Positions 16,459 through 27,516 of a DNA stretch of 64,000 bases are shown piece after piece. Source of the DNA: Actinomycetes bacterium (lineage in GTDB: Bacteria; Actinomycetota; Acidimicrobiia; Acidimicrobiales; Aldehydirespiratoraceae); contig JAJRXC010000061.1 in the NCBI GenBank assembly GCA_024276495.1, positions 28,870 to 92,869 of the forward strand, in the 5' to 3' direction. The translations under genes and the position numbers were made by a program. The stretch's first letter is position 1. Every line of letters begins with the position of its first letter. The notes below the pieces were generated by a model. That model worked only from the letters and a program-made list of their open reading frames with translations. It was not told the origin of the DNA and did no database searches.

Positions 16459-18600
16459 TCAGTCGGGCAGGACCGTCACCGACGAGAAGCACATCTCGTC
16501 GACCGTTCCCTCGTTCCAGGTGACGTAGCGGGGCTCGGGCAGGTCGACGCGGGTGCGGTCCCACCAGCACTCGAACCGGAGCACATCGGAGCGGTCGATG
16601 CGCACGTCCTCGACGAGGTCGTAGTTCAGCTGCCATTCGAAGTCCCAGTTCGGGATGTCGAGCAGGACCTTCTCCTCGGGGGTGTCGGGGTTCAGGGTCA
16701 TGCGATAGGCGCTCCCGAACTCGTGCATGTGACCGAGCACCGAGAAGATCGTGCCGACGTTTCGGGCGCGAAGGTCACACGAGCTGTACGCGATCGGACC
16801 GTCGAGATCGTCGTAGTCGTCGACGGTGCCACCGCAACGCCGGATCAACGCGTCGGGGATGAACGTGGCGAACAGGTCGTACTTCTCGCCGATCTCCTCG
16901 ATCACCTCGGCGCGGTCACACAAGTTGCGATAGCCCTCGATCGTCGCTTCGCGCTCATCGGCGATCGCCTGCTCCTCGGGTGTGCACGGGATCTCGGCCG
17001 GGGTCAGATAGGCGGATCCGGTGATGCTCCTGATAGTCGACCGCTGCGCCGGCGTCGCCTCCTGGAGGATGATCTCGGAATCGTCGGGCGGGGTCTCACC
17101 TGCGCCGAAGTTGAAGTGGATCTGGTTGATGACGACATAGCCCGGGGGAAGGAAGATCCCGTAGCCGTCGGGGTACCGGGTGGGTGACTGGCCCGGTGCC
17201 CAGCCCTGGATCGTGACCGCGTCGGCACTGCGCAGGTTGACGGTGCCGAAACAGGTCCAGCCCGGGCGGCCGTCGGCACCGGCGAGCTCGTTGATCTCGT
17301 CGAGCGCGGCCGCCGGCGCGATCGACACGATCGAGTGGTGCACGATCGTGGTCTCGTCGGGGCGGAACTCGAAGCCGGTCACCCAGGTGCCGTCGCCCTC
17401 GGGATCGTCGATCTCGTGGACCTGGCAGCGGTACTCGTCGACGAGCACGGGCCCGTTCTCGTCGCGCAGGCCGACGTACTCGCCGTCGCGTGGGGGGAGG
17501 ACCTGATCCTCGACGATCGGGATGATCGACTGCGCCCGTGCCACCAGCGGCGTGTCCGGGTCGACGTCGAGGCCGCCGCCGGCGGCCGCCCACTCACCGA
17601 GCGCCGCGATCTCCTCGTCGCTGAGCGACCAATCGTGCTCGAACGCGGGGCTGTCACCGCCGGGCAGCCAGGGGGGCATGTAGCCGATGTCGGCGACGAG
17701 GGCGATGTCGGCCGCGATCGCGGCGGCCTGGCCGGCGTTGTCGAACGCGACCGTGTCCCACCCGGGGCCACCCGAGGTGTGGCAGGAAACGCATTTCTGC
17801 TCGATGATCGGCTGGACGACACCGGCGAAGGCACCGTCGGCGAACTCGTCGGCGGGGAACCTCGTCGAGAGATCGGTGTCGGCGACGCTGTCGAGATCGA
17901 CCCGATCGGCGACCAGCGCGAACGACAAGGTGACCTCGTCGTCGGTGTACGCGAGACGGGCGATCTTGATCGGTCCGACGCCGTAGTCGGAACCGAGGAT
18001 CTCGGCGAAGACGTCGGCCACGAGCCGGTCACGTTCGATGGTCACCGTGCCCGAGAAGGTCTCCTCACGCGTGACGTCCTTGACGGTCAACATGCCGGTG
18101 AGCGAGATGTCGAAGCTCGTGCCCTCGGCGAACTCGACGTCGAGCCCCTCGATGGAGGTGGTCTCGAAACGGGCGAAGGGCCATCGGGTCGACTCGAGAA
18201 AGTCGCGCCGCAGCCGCTTGTCGCGCAGGTTCGAGTCGGAGTCGAACATCTCGACGTTGACCACGATCTCGCCGAGTCGGCTCTCGGTCGGATCGATCGT
18301 GTTGATCACGATGTCACCGGCGACGACCGTGGTGACACCGACCGTCAGCTGCTCGTTGCCGGCGAGCCGTTCGACCACCGCGTAGCCGACCTCCGAGCCG
18401 TTGCCCGGTGAGATCCGGTAGAGCCGCTCGGTCGCGTCGTCGACATCGGCGATGACCTCGGCGGACACGCCCTGGGTCCGTGCCTCGTCACTGTCGAACA
18501 CCCAGTCCCATTGGTCGCGGGTGAGCACGGCAACCGCGCCGATCAGCACAACCGCGAGGACCGAGAGGCGGCCGAAGTCCAAGGCGCGCAGACGAGACAT
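16459..18600 (-). CDS. three-domain fusion: YceI-like + cytochrome c + copper type II monooxygenase
   Basis: 713 residues. A single N-terminal membrane helix (about 10-26) precedes a YceI-like lipocalin domain (about 58-235). A c-type heme domain follows, with CVSCH at 270-274 and a candidate axial Met in YMPPW at 308. The rest resembles ascorbate-dependent copper type II monooxygenases (PHM/DBM): HH at 421-422 and H495 fit the first copper site; H624/H626 (GHMHEFG) and M703 (DEMCF) fit the second. The protein should act outside the membrane. It lies 68 nt downstream of ccmI on the same strand, so the operon that attaches its heme precedes it. The substrate is unknown. Confidence 0.85.
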   Translation of the reverse strand: MSRLRALDFGRLSVLAVVLIGAVAVLTRDQWDWVFDSDEARTQGVSAEVIADVDDATERLYRISPGNGSEVGYAVVERLAGNEQLTVGVTTVVAGDIVINTIDPTESRLGEIVVNVEMFDSDSNLRDKRLRRDFLESTRWPFARFETTSIEGLDVEFAEGTSFDISLTGMLTVKDVTREETFSGTVTIERDRLVADVFAEILGSDYGVGPIKIARLAYTDDEVTLSFALVADRVDLDSVADTDLSTRFPADEFADGAFAGVVQPIIEQKCVSCHTSGGPGWDTVAFDNAGQAAAIAADIALVADIGYMPPWLPGGDSPAFEHDWSLSDEEIAALGEWAAAGGGLDVDPDTPLVARAQSIIPIVEDQVLPPRDGEYVGLRDENGPVLVDEYRCQVHEIDDPEGDGTWVTGFEFRPDETTIVHHSIVSIAPAAALDEINELAGADGRPGWTCFGTVNLRSADAVTIQGWAPGQSPTRYPDGYGIFLPPGYVVINQIHFNFGAGETPPDDSEIILQEATPAQRSTIRSITGSAYLTPAEIPCTPEEQAIADEREATIEGYRNLCDRAEVIEEIGEKYDLFATFIPDALIRRCGGTVDDYDDLDGPIAYSSCDLRARNVGTIFSVLGHMHEFGSAYRMTLNPDTPEEKVLLDIPNWDFEWQLNYDLVEDVRIDRSDVLRFECWWDRTRVDLPEPRYVTWNEGTVDEMCFSSVTVLPD

Positions 18601-18668
18601 CGAACCAGTATTGCCGCCGGTGTGACCCCACGCAGGTCAGGAGAACGGGTGCGCCCCGCTCGAGTCGG

Positions 18669-19796
18669 TCACGGTGCCGCGGCGAGGTCGTCCCGCAGAC
18701 CCGTCTCGTCGATGAGGAACTCGAGATCGTCACGGCCGGCGTCGAGCGCGTCGAAGGCGTCGAGATCGGCCTGGCCCCCGGCGAAGTCCCCCTGCCACAG
18801 GCGCACGAACGCCCGATAGACGAGGGCGGGTGGATACGCCGGATCGATGTCCAACGCCTCGGTGAGGAGATCCTCCGCGGTCGCCATCGACTCCTCGAGC
18901 TCCGGCGGTCCGCTGAACGCGATCCGGCCCAGGAACCAACCCGCCTCCGTGGCGACCTCGATGTCGTCTCGTGCCTCGGTGAGCAACACGTCGTAGAGGG
19001 CGAGCGCCCGTCGGATCTCGGAATCGGTGAGGAGCGTGTCGGCGGCGCGGGCCACCTCGCCGACCGTGAGACCGGACGCGGCGAACGCATCGGGTTCGCC
19101 GGTCAGCAATCGTGCCTCCACCAACCGGACCCGGAGCCCCTGACCCTGGACGAGTTGTTCGATGAACGGTGGCGCGTCGAGGTCGTCGAGGGCCGCGAGG
19201 TGGGCGGTCGCCGCGTCGATGTCGCCCGCGTCGAGCGCGACGACCGCGGCGAACACCCGGGCGTCGGGATAGGTCGGATCGGCGAGCACCGAACGTTCGA
19301 GGAAGTCGCCCGCGGTCTCGACATCGCCTTCGAGCTTGGAGAGCCAGCCCCGATACGCGAGCGCCTCGGCATTCGACGGTGCCTCTTGCAGGACCGCGTC
19401 GTAGAGCTCCATCGCCCGATCCGGTTCGGTTCCGAGGAGCTGGCCCGCCTCGAAGAGCTGCTGGCGAACCGATTGGCGGGCACTCCCGGTGATCGTTCCA
19501 CCGACGGCGCGGCTCCCGGAGAACTCCGCCACCAAGAGGCCGGCCAGCCCGGAGACCACGACGATCAGGAGGGTCCACAGGGCGACCCTCGACCACGACC
19601 GCCGCGGCGGCGCCGAGGGCGGTGTCGCCCGCTCGAGCGCCCGGATCGCGGCCGCCGCCCTCGACACGTAGTCGGAACGCAACGCCAGATAGTCGGCCTC
19701 GTCGAGATCGCCGGCCTCGAACTCCGCATCGAGATCATCGAGCGACGCGAGCAGGAAATCGCGTTCCTCCCGTCGGGTCGTCTCCAGATCAGCCAT
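18669..19796 (-). CDS. ccmI: CcmI-like cytochrome c biogenesis protein with TPR region
   Basis: 375 residues. The N-terminus (RREERDFLLASLDDLDAEFEAGDLDEADYLALRSDY) is the CcmI-type cytoplasmic helical segment, followed by one membrane helix (about 74-92) and an extracytoplasmic TPR-like region (for example LYDAVLQEAPSNAEALAYRGWL). CcmI holds apocytochrome c for heme ligation. The start at 19796 overlaps the ccmH stop by 8 nt. This is the last of nine contiguous ccm genes. Confidence 0.8.
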   Translation of the reverse strand: MADLETTRREERDFLLASLDDLDAEFEAGDLDEADYLALRSDYVSRAAAAIRALERATPPSAPPRRSWSRVALWTLLIVVVSGLAGLLVAEFSGSRAVGGTITGSARQSVRQQLFEAGQLLGTEPDRAMELYDAVLQEAPSNAEALAYRGWLSKLEGDVETAGDFLERSVLADPTYPDARVFAAVVALDAGDIDAATAHLAALDDLDAPPFIEQLVQGQGLRVRLVEARLLTGEPDAFAASGLTVGEVARAADTLLTDSEIRRALALYDVLLTEARDDIEVATEAGWFLGRIAFSGPPELEESMATAEDLLTEALDIDPAYPPALVYRAFVRLWQGDFAGGQADLDAFDALDAGRDDLEFLIDETGLRDDLAAAP

Positions 19797-20256
19797 CTCG
19801 ACCGACCGCCGCCCGAGCAGCCTCCACGGCCGCCCGATCTTCCACCGACGCCTCCAGGTCGTCTTCGTCGCTCCAGCGGCGGAACACCAGGAACAAGCCG
19901 GCGATGGCCCCGGCACCGCCGACCACCGGAAGGATCCAGACGAGCGCGGTGACGCCCGAAGCCGACGGCGTGTAGTCGACCGCCTCACCGAATCGGTCGA
20001 CGAGCGCGCTGCGGATGAACGCGTCGCTGCGCCCTTCGTCGATCCAGATCGCGATCGACGCCCGAATGCTCTTGGCGACGGTGGCGTCGGACTCGGCCAC
20101 CGACTGACCCCGACAGACCGGACAGCCGATCGTCTTGGCCATCTCGTAGGCCCGATCCGCGTCGGTTCGCGGCGCGCCCTCGTCGATCGCGCCGTAGAGC
20201 AGGGCGGCCACGCCGATGGTGGCGACCGCGACCCACGACAACAGGCGGCGGGTCAC
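19789..20256 (-). CDS. ccmH: CcmH-type cytochrome c maturation thiol reductase
   Basis: 155 residues from GTG 20256, which shares GTGA with the preceding stop. An N-terminal membrane helix, then the CPVCRGQSVAES motif equivalent to LRCPxCQ of CcmH/CcmL, the SIRASIAIWIDEGRSDAFIRSALVDRFGEAV segment, and a second membrane helix (ALVWILPVVGGAGAIAGLFLVF). It reduces the disulfide of the apocytochrome CXXCH before heme attachment. Confidence 0.93.
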   Translation of the reverse strand: MTRRLLSWVAVATIGVAALLYGAIDEGAPRTDADRAYEMAKTIGCPVCRGQSVAESDATVAKSIRASIAIWIDEGRSDAFIRSALVDRFGEAVDYTPSASGVTALVWILPVVGGAGAIAGLFLVFRRWSDEDDLEASVEDRAAVEAARAAVGRDG

Positions 20257-20836
20257 GGGCTCGACTCCGATTGTGTCCCGACCGGCTGCTCCTGCTCCGC
20301 CAACCAACTCGCCATCACCGCTTCGATGTCGGACTTGCGCACGCCACCGATCAGCTTGCGGATCACGATTCCGTTGGGCGCCACGATCGCGCTCTCGGGC
20401 ACCAACGGGACGCCGTAGTCGACCGCGATGGGCAGGGAGTCCTCGGCGATGATCGGCCAGTCGCCGCCGAACTCGTCGAAGAAGGCCCGGATGTTGGCCT
20501 CGGTGTCATCGAACACGATCGAGACGACGCTCCCGACCCCGGTCGGCGCGTACTGCTCCTGGAAGGCCACCAGCTCGGGGTGCTCCTGGCGGCAGGGAAT
20601 GCACGAGGTCTGGAAGAAGTTGACCACCACGAAGCTGCCGCGCAGCTCATCGAGATCGAAGGGCTCGCCGTCGATGGTCGTGCGAACGATCGGGGGGGCC
20701 AGTTGGCCGTCGATGTCGCCGCTGATGAAGCCCGTCCCGCCACCATCGCGGGTCGCGAGCAGCACGAGGAACAACACCATGACGATCGCGACCGGCGCCA
20801 CGATCCAGAGCGTCCGGTGTGAGGTCGACTCCGACG

Positions 20837-20840
<4 letters not shown>
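20253..20840 (-). CDS. ccmG: CcmG/ResA-type membrane thioredoxin
   Basis: 195 residues. One N-terminal membrane helix (about 14-31) and a thioredoxin-like AhpC/TSA domain with the redox motif CIPC in FFQTSCIPCRQEHPEL and the cis-Pro region YGVPLVPES. Reduces CcmH or the apocytochrome. GTG 20840 shares GTGA with the ccmF stop and has AGGAGG 8 nt upstream. Could be called ResA, but its location between ccmF and ccmH supports CcmG. Confidence 0.88.
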
Positions 20841-22809
<1,969 letters not shown>

Positions 22810-22813
<4 letters not shown>

Positions 22814-23355
22814 GTTCCGCACACCTCACTGGCGATCTGCGATTGGGACCGGCTCTCGGCGAGACGGCTGTCGTACTCGTCTTCGTTGATGTAGTCCTCG
22901 TCGTGCTTCACCCGCATGCGGTCCGACGAGTAGTACCACCCGTCGTTCGCAAGCCCGTCGAACCCGGCCACACCCGGGTCGCCCTCGACCCAGGCGCCGT
23001 CGAGCACCACCGAGACGCCACCCTTGAAGAGCTCGGCGGGATCGCCGCGATGCACGACATCGACGATCGCGCCGCCGAACGAGACACTGAACGCGGTGAC
23101 GACCTCGTCGCCGATCGTTCCCTTGGTGATCGAGCACTCGATCGGGATCCCCTGCAGGGTGAAACGGTCGTCGCCGAGATCGCTTCGCTGCTCGATCGCC
23201 TCGTCGACGTTGTAGAAGAACAACGCGCCGGTGAAGAGGTTCAGGACCAAGACGACCACCGCGGCCAGCACCCCGACGGCGATGATCGCGGGCAGCCACC
23301 GTCGCGATCCCCGGCGACCGGTCCGGGGGGCCCGGGGGGAGAGGGTGTCGGTCAT
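22810..23355 (-). CDS. ccmE: CcmE heme chaperone
   Basis: 181 residues. Basic N-terminus, one membrane helix (about 22-44), then the OB-fold domain with VDVVHRGDPAELFKGG and the C-terminal VKHDEDY motif; its His is the covalent heme-binding residue of CcmE (H-x3-Y form). GTVTL-like IPIECSITKG differs from the proteobacterial type. Starts at ATG 23355, overlapping ccmD by 3 nt. Confidence 0.93.
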
Positions 23356-23501
23356 TCGTCCTCCGTCGTCATCCATCGGCGACGCGCCGCCGGCACCCGG
23401 GCCGCCAGACGGCGGCCTCGTCGAATCAAGCTCGCGGCGTAGATCGCGCCGACCCCGAGGGTCACGCCCCAACCCACGAGGAGGTAGCCCAGATGTGTCA
23501 T
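23352..23501 (-). CDS. ccmD: CcmD-like small heme exporter protein
   Basis: A 49-residue frame (MTHLGYLLVGWGVTLGVG... ending MTTEDE) with one membrane helix of about 20 residues followed by a basic cytoplasmic stretch (RRGRRLAAR), the CcmD layout. It sits between ccmC and ccmE, with ATGA overlaps on both sides, so the entire gap is this gene. Too short for most gene callers. CcmD helps release holo-CcmE from CcmABC. Confidence 0.85.
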   Translation of the reverse strand: MTHLGYLLVGWGVTLGVGAIYAASLIRRGRRLAARVPAARRRWMTTEDE

Positions 23502-24232
23502 ACGCGGTGTCCTTCGGCTCGGCGATCACGCAAGGCCTGATCGAGATCGGTCGTACGCAGCTCGCGCTCCAGCCAGGAGATCCGGAATCGGTGGATCAAC
23601 GACCAGGCGAAGAAGAGCCCCCAGACGACGATGCCCACGAACAACGTGAACAAGGTCATGCCCTCGAGCTTGCCGTCGGTCAACGACGACTTCTGATGCA
23701 ACGTGTTGTTCTCCCACCACTCGACGGAGCGGTTGATGATCGGCAGCAGCGCCGCGCCGAGCACGCCGACGACGGCCGCCCGGGTCGCGGTCGCCTCGAC
23801 ACTGCCCCCGAGAGATCGCACCGACAGGTAGCCGATCATCATCAGGAAGAGGATGAGGGTCGTGACGAGCCGGACGTCGCCCCAGTCCCAGTAGGTGTTC
23901 CAGGTCGGCCGGCCCCAGACCGAACCGGTGAAGAGGGTGAGTCCGCAGAACAGGACACCGATCTCGGCGGCCGCGCCGGCAACGGTGTCCCACCAGATCG
24001 ACCGGCGCAGCAACCACATGACCGAACCGATCGCGGTGGTGACGAAGGCGACATAGGTGAAGATGGCCGACGGCACGTGGATGAAGATCATGCGGACGGC
24101 GTCGAGCTGATCGTCGTCGGGCGGCGCGACGAAGAAACCGAGAAGGACCAACGCGACGAGCCCGACGAACACGGACGCGCCCAGGAGTCGCGTGGTTCGA
24201 CTCCCGGTGTGTTCGACGATGTCGGATTCCAT
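23498..24232 (-). CDS. ccmC: CcmC heme transporter/handling protein
   Basis: 244 residues with six membrane helices. The WWD-type signature TWNTYWDWGDVRLVTTLILFL and conserved His in IHVPSAIFTYVAF and WWENNTLHQ are the heme-coordinating positions of CcmC. Loads heme on CcmE. Start at ATG 24232 shares one base with the ccmB stop (TGATG); the stop overlaps ccmD. Confidence 0.95.
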   Translation of the reverse strand: MESDIVEHTGSRTTRLLGASVFVGLVALVLLGFFVAPPDDDQLDAVRMIFIHVPSAIFTYVAFVTTAIGSVMWLLRRSIWWDTVAGAAAEIGVLFCGLTLFTGSVWGRPTWNTYWDWGDVRLVTTLILFLMMIGYLSVRSLGGSVEATATRAAVVGVLGAALLPIINRSVEWWENNTLHQKSSLTDGKLEGMTLFTLFVGIVVWGLFFAWSLIHRFRISWLERELRTTDLDQALRDRRAEGHRV

Positions 24233-24900
24233 CAGGTCTCCTCGAGAAGAACGCCGTAGGCCAATGCTCCCAGCACGACGTTGATCATGCCGAACCCGGC
24301 GAGCAGGCCGAGCCAGGCCCATCCGTCGACGGCAGCGGTGCCGAGAGCGTCGTCAAACGCCCGGGTGGCACCGATCAACACCGGGGCAAGGACCGGGAGC
24401 AGGAGAATCGGCAGCACCGTCTCCCGCGCCCGAACACCGGCAACCAGCGCGCCGAGAAGAGTACCGGTCGCGGCGATGCCAATGGTCGCGGCCAGCAGCG
24501 TGGCCACCAACAGCGGAAACGACTCCACTGCCGCGTTGTAGAGGATGATCACCCCACCAACGAGAACGACCTCGACGAAGAGGAGCTGAACGGCGACGGC
24601 CAGGGCCTTCCCGAGGAACACCGCAGCGGGTTCGACACCGGCGAGCAGGAGGGCACGACGGGCACCGTCGGTCGTCTCCAGAGAGGTCGAGCGCTGCACG
24701 GCCGTCAACGCGACGAACAACACGGTGATCCAGAAGAGTCCCGATGTCGCGGCGTCGAGCACGGGGCGGTTGGCGTCGAGCGCGAACCCGAACAACACCA
24801 ACACGAGCAGCGCGAAGGGGAGCACCTGGGAGAAGGTCACCCGCGACCGCCACTCGATCCGCAGGTCCTTGCCGGCGACCAGCCACACGTCATTCCACAT
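24232..24900 (-). CDS. ccmB: CcmB heme ABC transporter permease
   Basis: 222 residues with six predicted membrane helices. Typical opening (VWLVAGKDLRIEWRSR) and LLAGVEPAAVFLGKAL motif, then LPILLLPVLAPVLIGATRA. Partners CcmA. Start overlaps the ccmA stop by 11 nt. Confidence 0.93.
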   Translation of the reverse strand: MWNDVWLVAGKDLRIEWRSRVTFSQVLPFALLVLVLFGFALDANRPVLDAATSGLFWITVLFVALTAVQRSTSLETTDGARRALLLAGVEPAAVFLGKALAVAVQLLFVEVVLVGGVIILYNAAVESFPLLVATLLAATIGIAATGTLLGALVAGVRARETVLPILLLPVLAPVLIGATRAFDDALGTAAVDGWAWLGLLAGFGMINVVLGALAYGVLLEET

Positions 24901-25543
24901 CGGCCACGTCCTTCACGATGGTGCCCCCGGCGACGACGACCCGACGGGTCGCGAGATCGAGGGTCCGGTCGACCTCGTGTGAGGCGACGAGCACGGTCGC
25001 CCCGGCCCGGGCGGCATCGCCCACCAGCTCGTCGACGAGGTCCCTGCCGTCCGGGTCGAGACCGGCGTGGGGTTCGTCGAGCAACCAGACCTGCGGGCGA
25101 CGGACGACGACCGCGGCGAGCGCCACCCGTCGACGCTGTCCGGCCGACAGGAGCCCGACGCTCACGTCGTGAAGCCGGTCTGCCACGCCGATCCGGTCCA
25201 TCGCCGGGGTGACCGATGCGACATCGGCGCGCGACGCCGCGGCCCAGAACTCGAGGTTCTCCCGCACGGTCAGATCGTCGTAGAGCGCCGTGTCGTGGCC
25301 GAGCAGGCCGACCGACCGGCGAATCGCCGGCCGCGACGTCCGCAGGTCGTGGCCGAGCACCTCACCCTCGCCGGACTCGAGACGAACGAGGCCCGCGCAC
25401 AGGCGCAACAACGTCGACTTGCCGGCGCCGTTGGGCCCCTGGAGCAGCACGACCTCGCCCTCACCGACCTCGAGATCGATTCCCGCGAGCGCCGGGAATC
25501 GACCGATCAGCGCGACCGCGGCGCGTAGCCGGATGATGGACAC
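24890..25543 (-). CDS. ccmA: CcmA ABC transporter ATP-binding protein
   Basis: 217 residues from GTG 25543. Walker A GPNGAGKSTLL, signature LSAGQRRRVAL, Walker B VWLLDEP and the switch His (VLVASHEVD). With CcmB it drives release of holo-CcmE. First gene of the nine-gene ccm unit (25543 to 18669). Another in-frame GTG lies 30 nt upstream; no strong Shine-Dalgarno decides. Divergent from the sortase gene. Confidence 0.93.
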   Translation of the reverse strand: MSIIRLRAAVALIGRFPALAGIDLEVGEGEVVLLQGPNGAGKSTLLRLCAGLVRLESGEGEVLGHDLRTSRPAIRRSVGLLGHDTALYDDLTVRENLEFWAAASRADVASVTPAMDRIGVADRLHDVSVGLLSAGQRRRVALAAVVVRRPQVWLLDEPHAGLDPDGRDLVDELVGDAARAGATVLVASHEVDRTLDLATRRVVVAGGTIVKDVADVE

Positions 25544-25593
25544 GATCGTGACGCTATCGGCGGGGGCGCTCACGATGCCTCGGGGACGACCGA

Positions 25594-25599
25594 TAAGGT
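25594..25599 (+). promoter_or_regulatory. -10 box TAAGGT of a leaderless promoter (sortase)
   Basis: TAAGGT is 6 nt before ATG 25606. Identical box and spacing occur before the TetR gene (30740-30745). Confidence 0.5.
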
Positions 25600-25605
25600 T
25601 CGTGA

Positions 25606-26835
25606 ATGATCGACCCGACGGGAGTCCCGACGAGTTCCAGGTCCGAGATCCCACGGAGCGCGCGCGTGCTCGGGCGCATCGGACGGTCGCTCATCACGAC
25701 CGGTGTGGTCGTCTTGCTCTTCGTCGTCTTCCAACTCTGGGGCACCAACGTCTTGGAGTCGCGAGCCCAAGACGACCTTCGCGACGAGTTCGACAACACC
25801 CTTTTCGAGGCCCAGACCCGGCTGGCGGAGATCGACCGGGGCGAACCCGCGCCGATCGACGCGGGAGACGCCACCCCCGTGTCGGTCGACGAGACCGACG
25901 TCGAGACGACCGCACCGCCGACGACCTCGACCCTCCCCGGCGGCTTCGATCCCGAGGTGCTGGCCTTCTTCTTCCCGGAGGACGGCGACGCCGTCGCCCG
26001 CATCGAGATCCCCGCGATCGGTCTCGACAAGATCGTCGTCAGCGGCGTCCAGGTCGTCGATCTCCGAAAGGGTCCCGGGCAGTACCCGGGGACCGCCCAG
26101 GTCGGGACCGAGGGCAACACCGCCATCGCCGGACACCGAACGACCTACGGTGCGCCGTTCAACCGGATCGACGAGTTGCAGCCCGGCGACGAGATTCGCA
26201 TCACGAGCATTCTCGGCAGCTTCACGTACGAGGTCATGACCCCCGAGGCTGCGTTTCCCGATCGGCTCTCCGACATCGTCTCGCAGGGAAACGGGCACAT
26301 CATCGTGCGGCCCGATGCCACCTGGGTGCTCGACAACTTCGGCGAGAACCGGGTCACGTTGACCGCCTGCCATCCGAAGTTCTCGGCCCGACGGCGCATC
26401 ATCGTCGCCGCCGAGTTGGTCCAGGCGCCGACACCTCTCCCGGACTTCGACCCGGCGATGGTCGCGGCCGCCGCCGGCGGGGGCCCCGAGACGCCGCAGC
26501 TCCCCGGTGAGCAGATCGCGGATCCGGGCGAAGACGTCGAGGCCCGCGAGGCCGAGACCGACCCGGCCTCCGTGATCCCGAGCTCGACCGCGGAGATGGC
26601 CGGGACCAGCGTCACCCTCGACGAGGGGCTACGGGGCGAACGAAGCGCCATCCCCGGCGCGATCGCCTGGATGGTCGCCGCCGCCGCGATCTGGGGTGCC
26701 TCAGGGGTGATCGGCACTCGGCGCTTCGACCGGAGAAGCCATCGCATCGCCGTCCGACTCGTCGGGCTGGTACCCGCCGCCACCTTCATGTGGTTCTCGT
26801 TCGAGATGATCGACCGGGCCCTCCCCGCCGCCTGA
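25606..26835 (+). CDS. class E-type sortase with C-terminal membrane helices
   Basis: 409 residues. N-terminal membrane helix (about 28-44), a linker rich in Thr/Pro (TTAPPTTSTLP, 101-111), the sortase barrel (130-270) with H177 in AGHRTTYGAPF, C255 in TACHPKFSARRR and Arg 262-264 completing the triad. A long linker and two more membrane helices (about 347-365 and 382-400) follow. Sortases join surface proteins to the cell wall; no LPXTG-type substrate was recognised in the window. Leaderless promoter 6 nt before the ATG. Confidence 0.9.
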   Translation: MIDPTGVPTSSRSEIPRSARVLGRIGRSLITTGVVVLLFVVFQLWGTNVLESRAQDDLRDEFDNTLFEAQTRLAEIDRGEPAPIDAGDATPVSVDETDVETTAPPTTSTLPGGFDPEVLAFFFPEDGDAVARIEIPAIGLDKIVVSGVQVVDLRKGPGQYPGTAQVGTEGNTAIAGHRTTYGAPFNRIDELQPGDEIRITSILGSFTYEVMTPEAAFPDRLSDIVSQGNGHIIVRPDATWVLDNFGENRVTLTACHPKFSARRRIIVAAELVQAPTPLPDFDPAMVAAAAGGGPETPQLPGEQIADPGEDVEAREAETDPASVIPSSTAEMAGTSVTLDEGLRGERSAIPGAIAWMVAAAAIWGASGVIGTRRFDRRSHRIAVRLVGLVPAATFMWFSFEMIDRALPAA

Positions 26836-26854
26836 TCCATCTAACCTCCTCGGC

Positions 26855-27472
26855 GTGTCACTCCCGTTCGCGGTTCGCTTTCTCCTCAGCACGACGATCG
26901 GTGCCCTGATCGCCGCCGGGTGCAGCACCGACACCGCCGACCCGGCCCCTGCCACCGACCCCGCCGAGTTCGCGTCGGAATCGCTCGACGCGGCCGCAGA
27001 GACACCGCGCGTCCACGACGACTCGACCCCGACCACCGAGGTCCACGACGTCGCCCCGGTCCTGACCGACGTGCCCGGCGAGCCGATCAACAAGTTCACA
27101 CTCGAGACAGGTGACTGCTTCGACCTCGTCGAGGCGCTGCAGGACGGCCGGCCGGCGACGATCACCACCCGGCTGCCCTGTGAGGACCCTCACGACTTCG
27201 AGGTGTTCGCCACCCTCTTGTACCCGGCCGAGCACCCGTCGATCTATCCGGGCGAGGACGTCGTGCGCGACTACGCCCTCCAGAGCTGCTACCGGAGGTT
27301 CGAACCCTGGGTCGGCCGGGAATACGAGCTCTCGGCCCTGGAGATCGACGTCATCATCCCGCCCCGCGAGAACTTCGAGGACGATGTCGCCCGCTATCGG
27401 GGCATCCACTGTCTGGTCGAACGAGCCGACGGCGACCCGATGGTCGGCTCCTCGGCCCGTTCCGGCTGGTAG
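26855..27472 (+). CDS. lipoprotein with septum formation-like domain
   Basis: 205 residues. Hydrophobic signal ending IAAGC, a lipobox, then a Thr/Asp/Ala-rich linker and a domain starting GDCFDLVEAL with paired cysteines (LPCEDPHDFEVFATLLYP, LQSCYRRFEPWVG, GIHCLVE). This resembles the actinobacterial 'septum formation' family (PF13845). GTG 26855 is 7 nt after TAACCT. 19 nt after the sortase gene, so possibly co-expressed from the same strand. Confidence 0.78.
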   Translation: MSLPFAVRFLLSTTIGALIAAGCSTDTADPAPATDPAEFASESLDAAAETPRVHDDSTPTTEVHDVAPVLTDVPGEPINKFTLETGDCFDLVEALQDGRPATITTRLPCEDPHDFEVFATLLYPAEHPSIYPGEDVVRDYALQSCYRRFEPWVGREYELSALEIDVIIPPRENFEDDVARYRGIHCLVERADGDPMVGSSARSGW

Positions 27473-27504
27473 CGACCCTCCACCGGCCCGTCACGGCCTG
27501 TCAC

Positions 27505-27510
27505 TAGCCT
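27505..27510 (+). promoter_or_regulatory. -10 box TAGCCT of a leaderless promoter
   Basis: TAGCCT lies 6 nt before GTG 27517, matching the spacing at 13834, 25594 and 30740. Confidence 0.45.
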
Positions 27511-27516
27511 CGCGTC

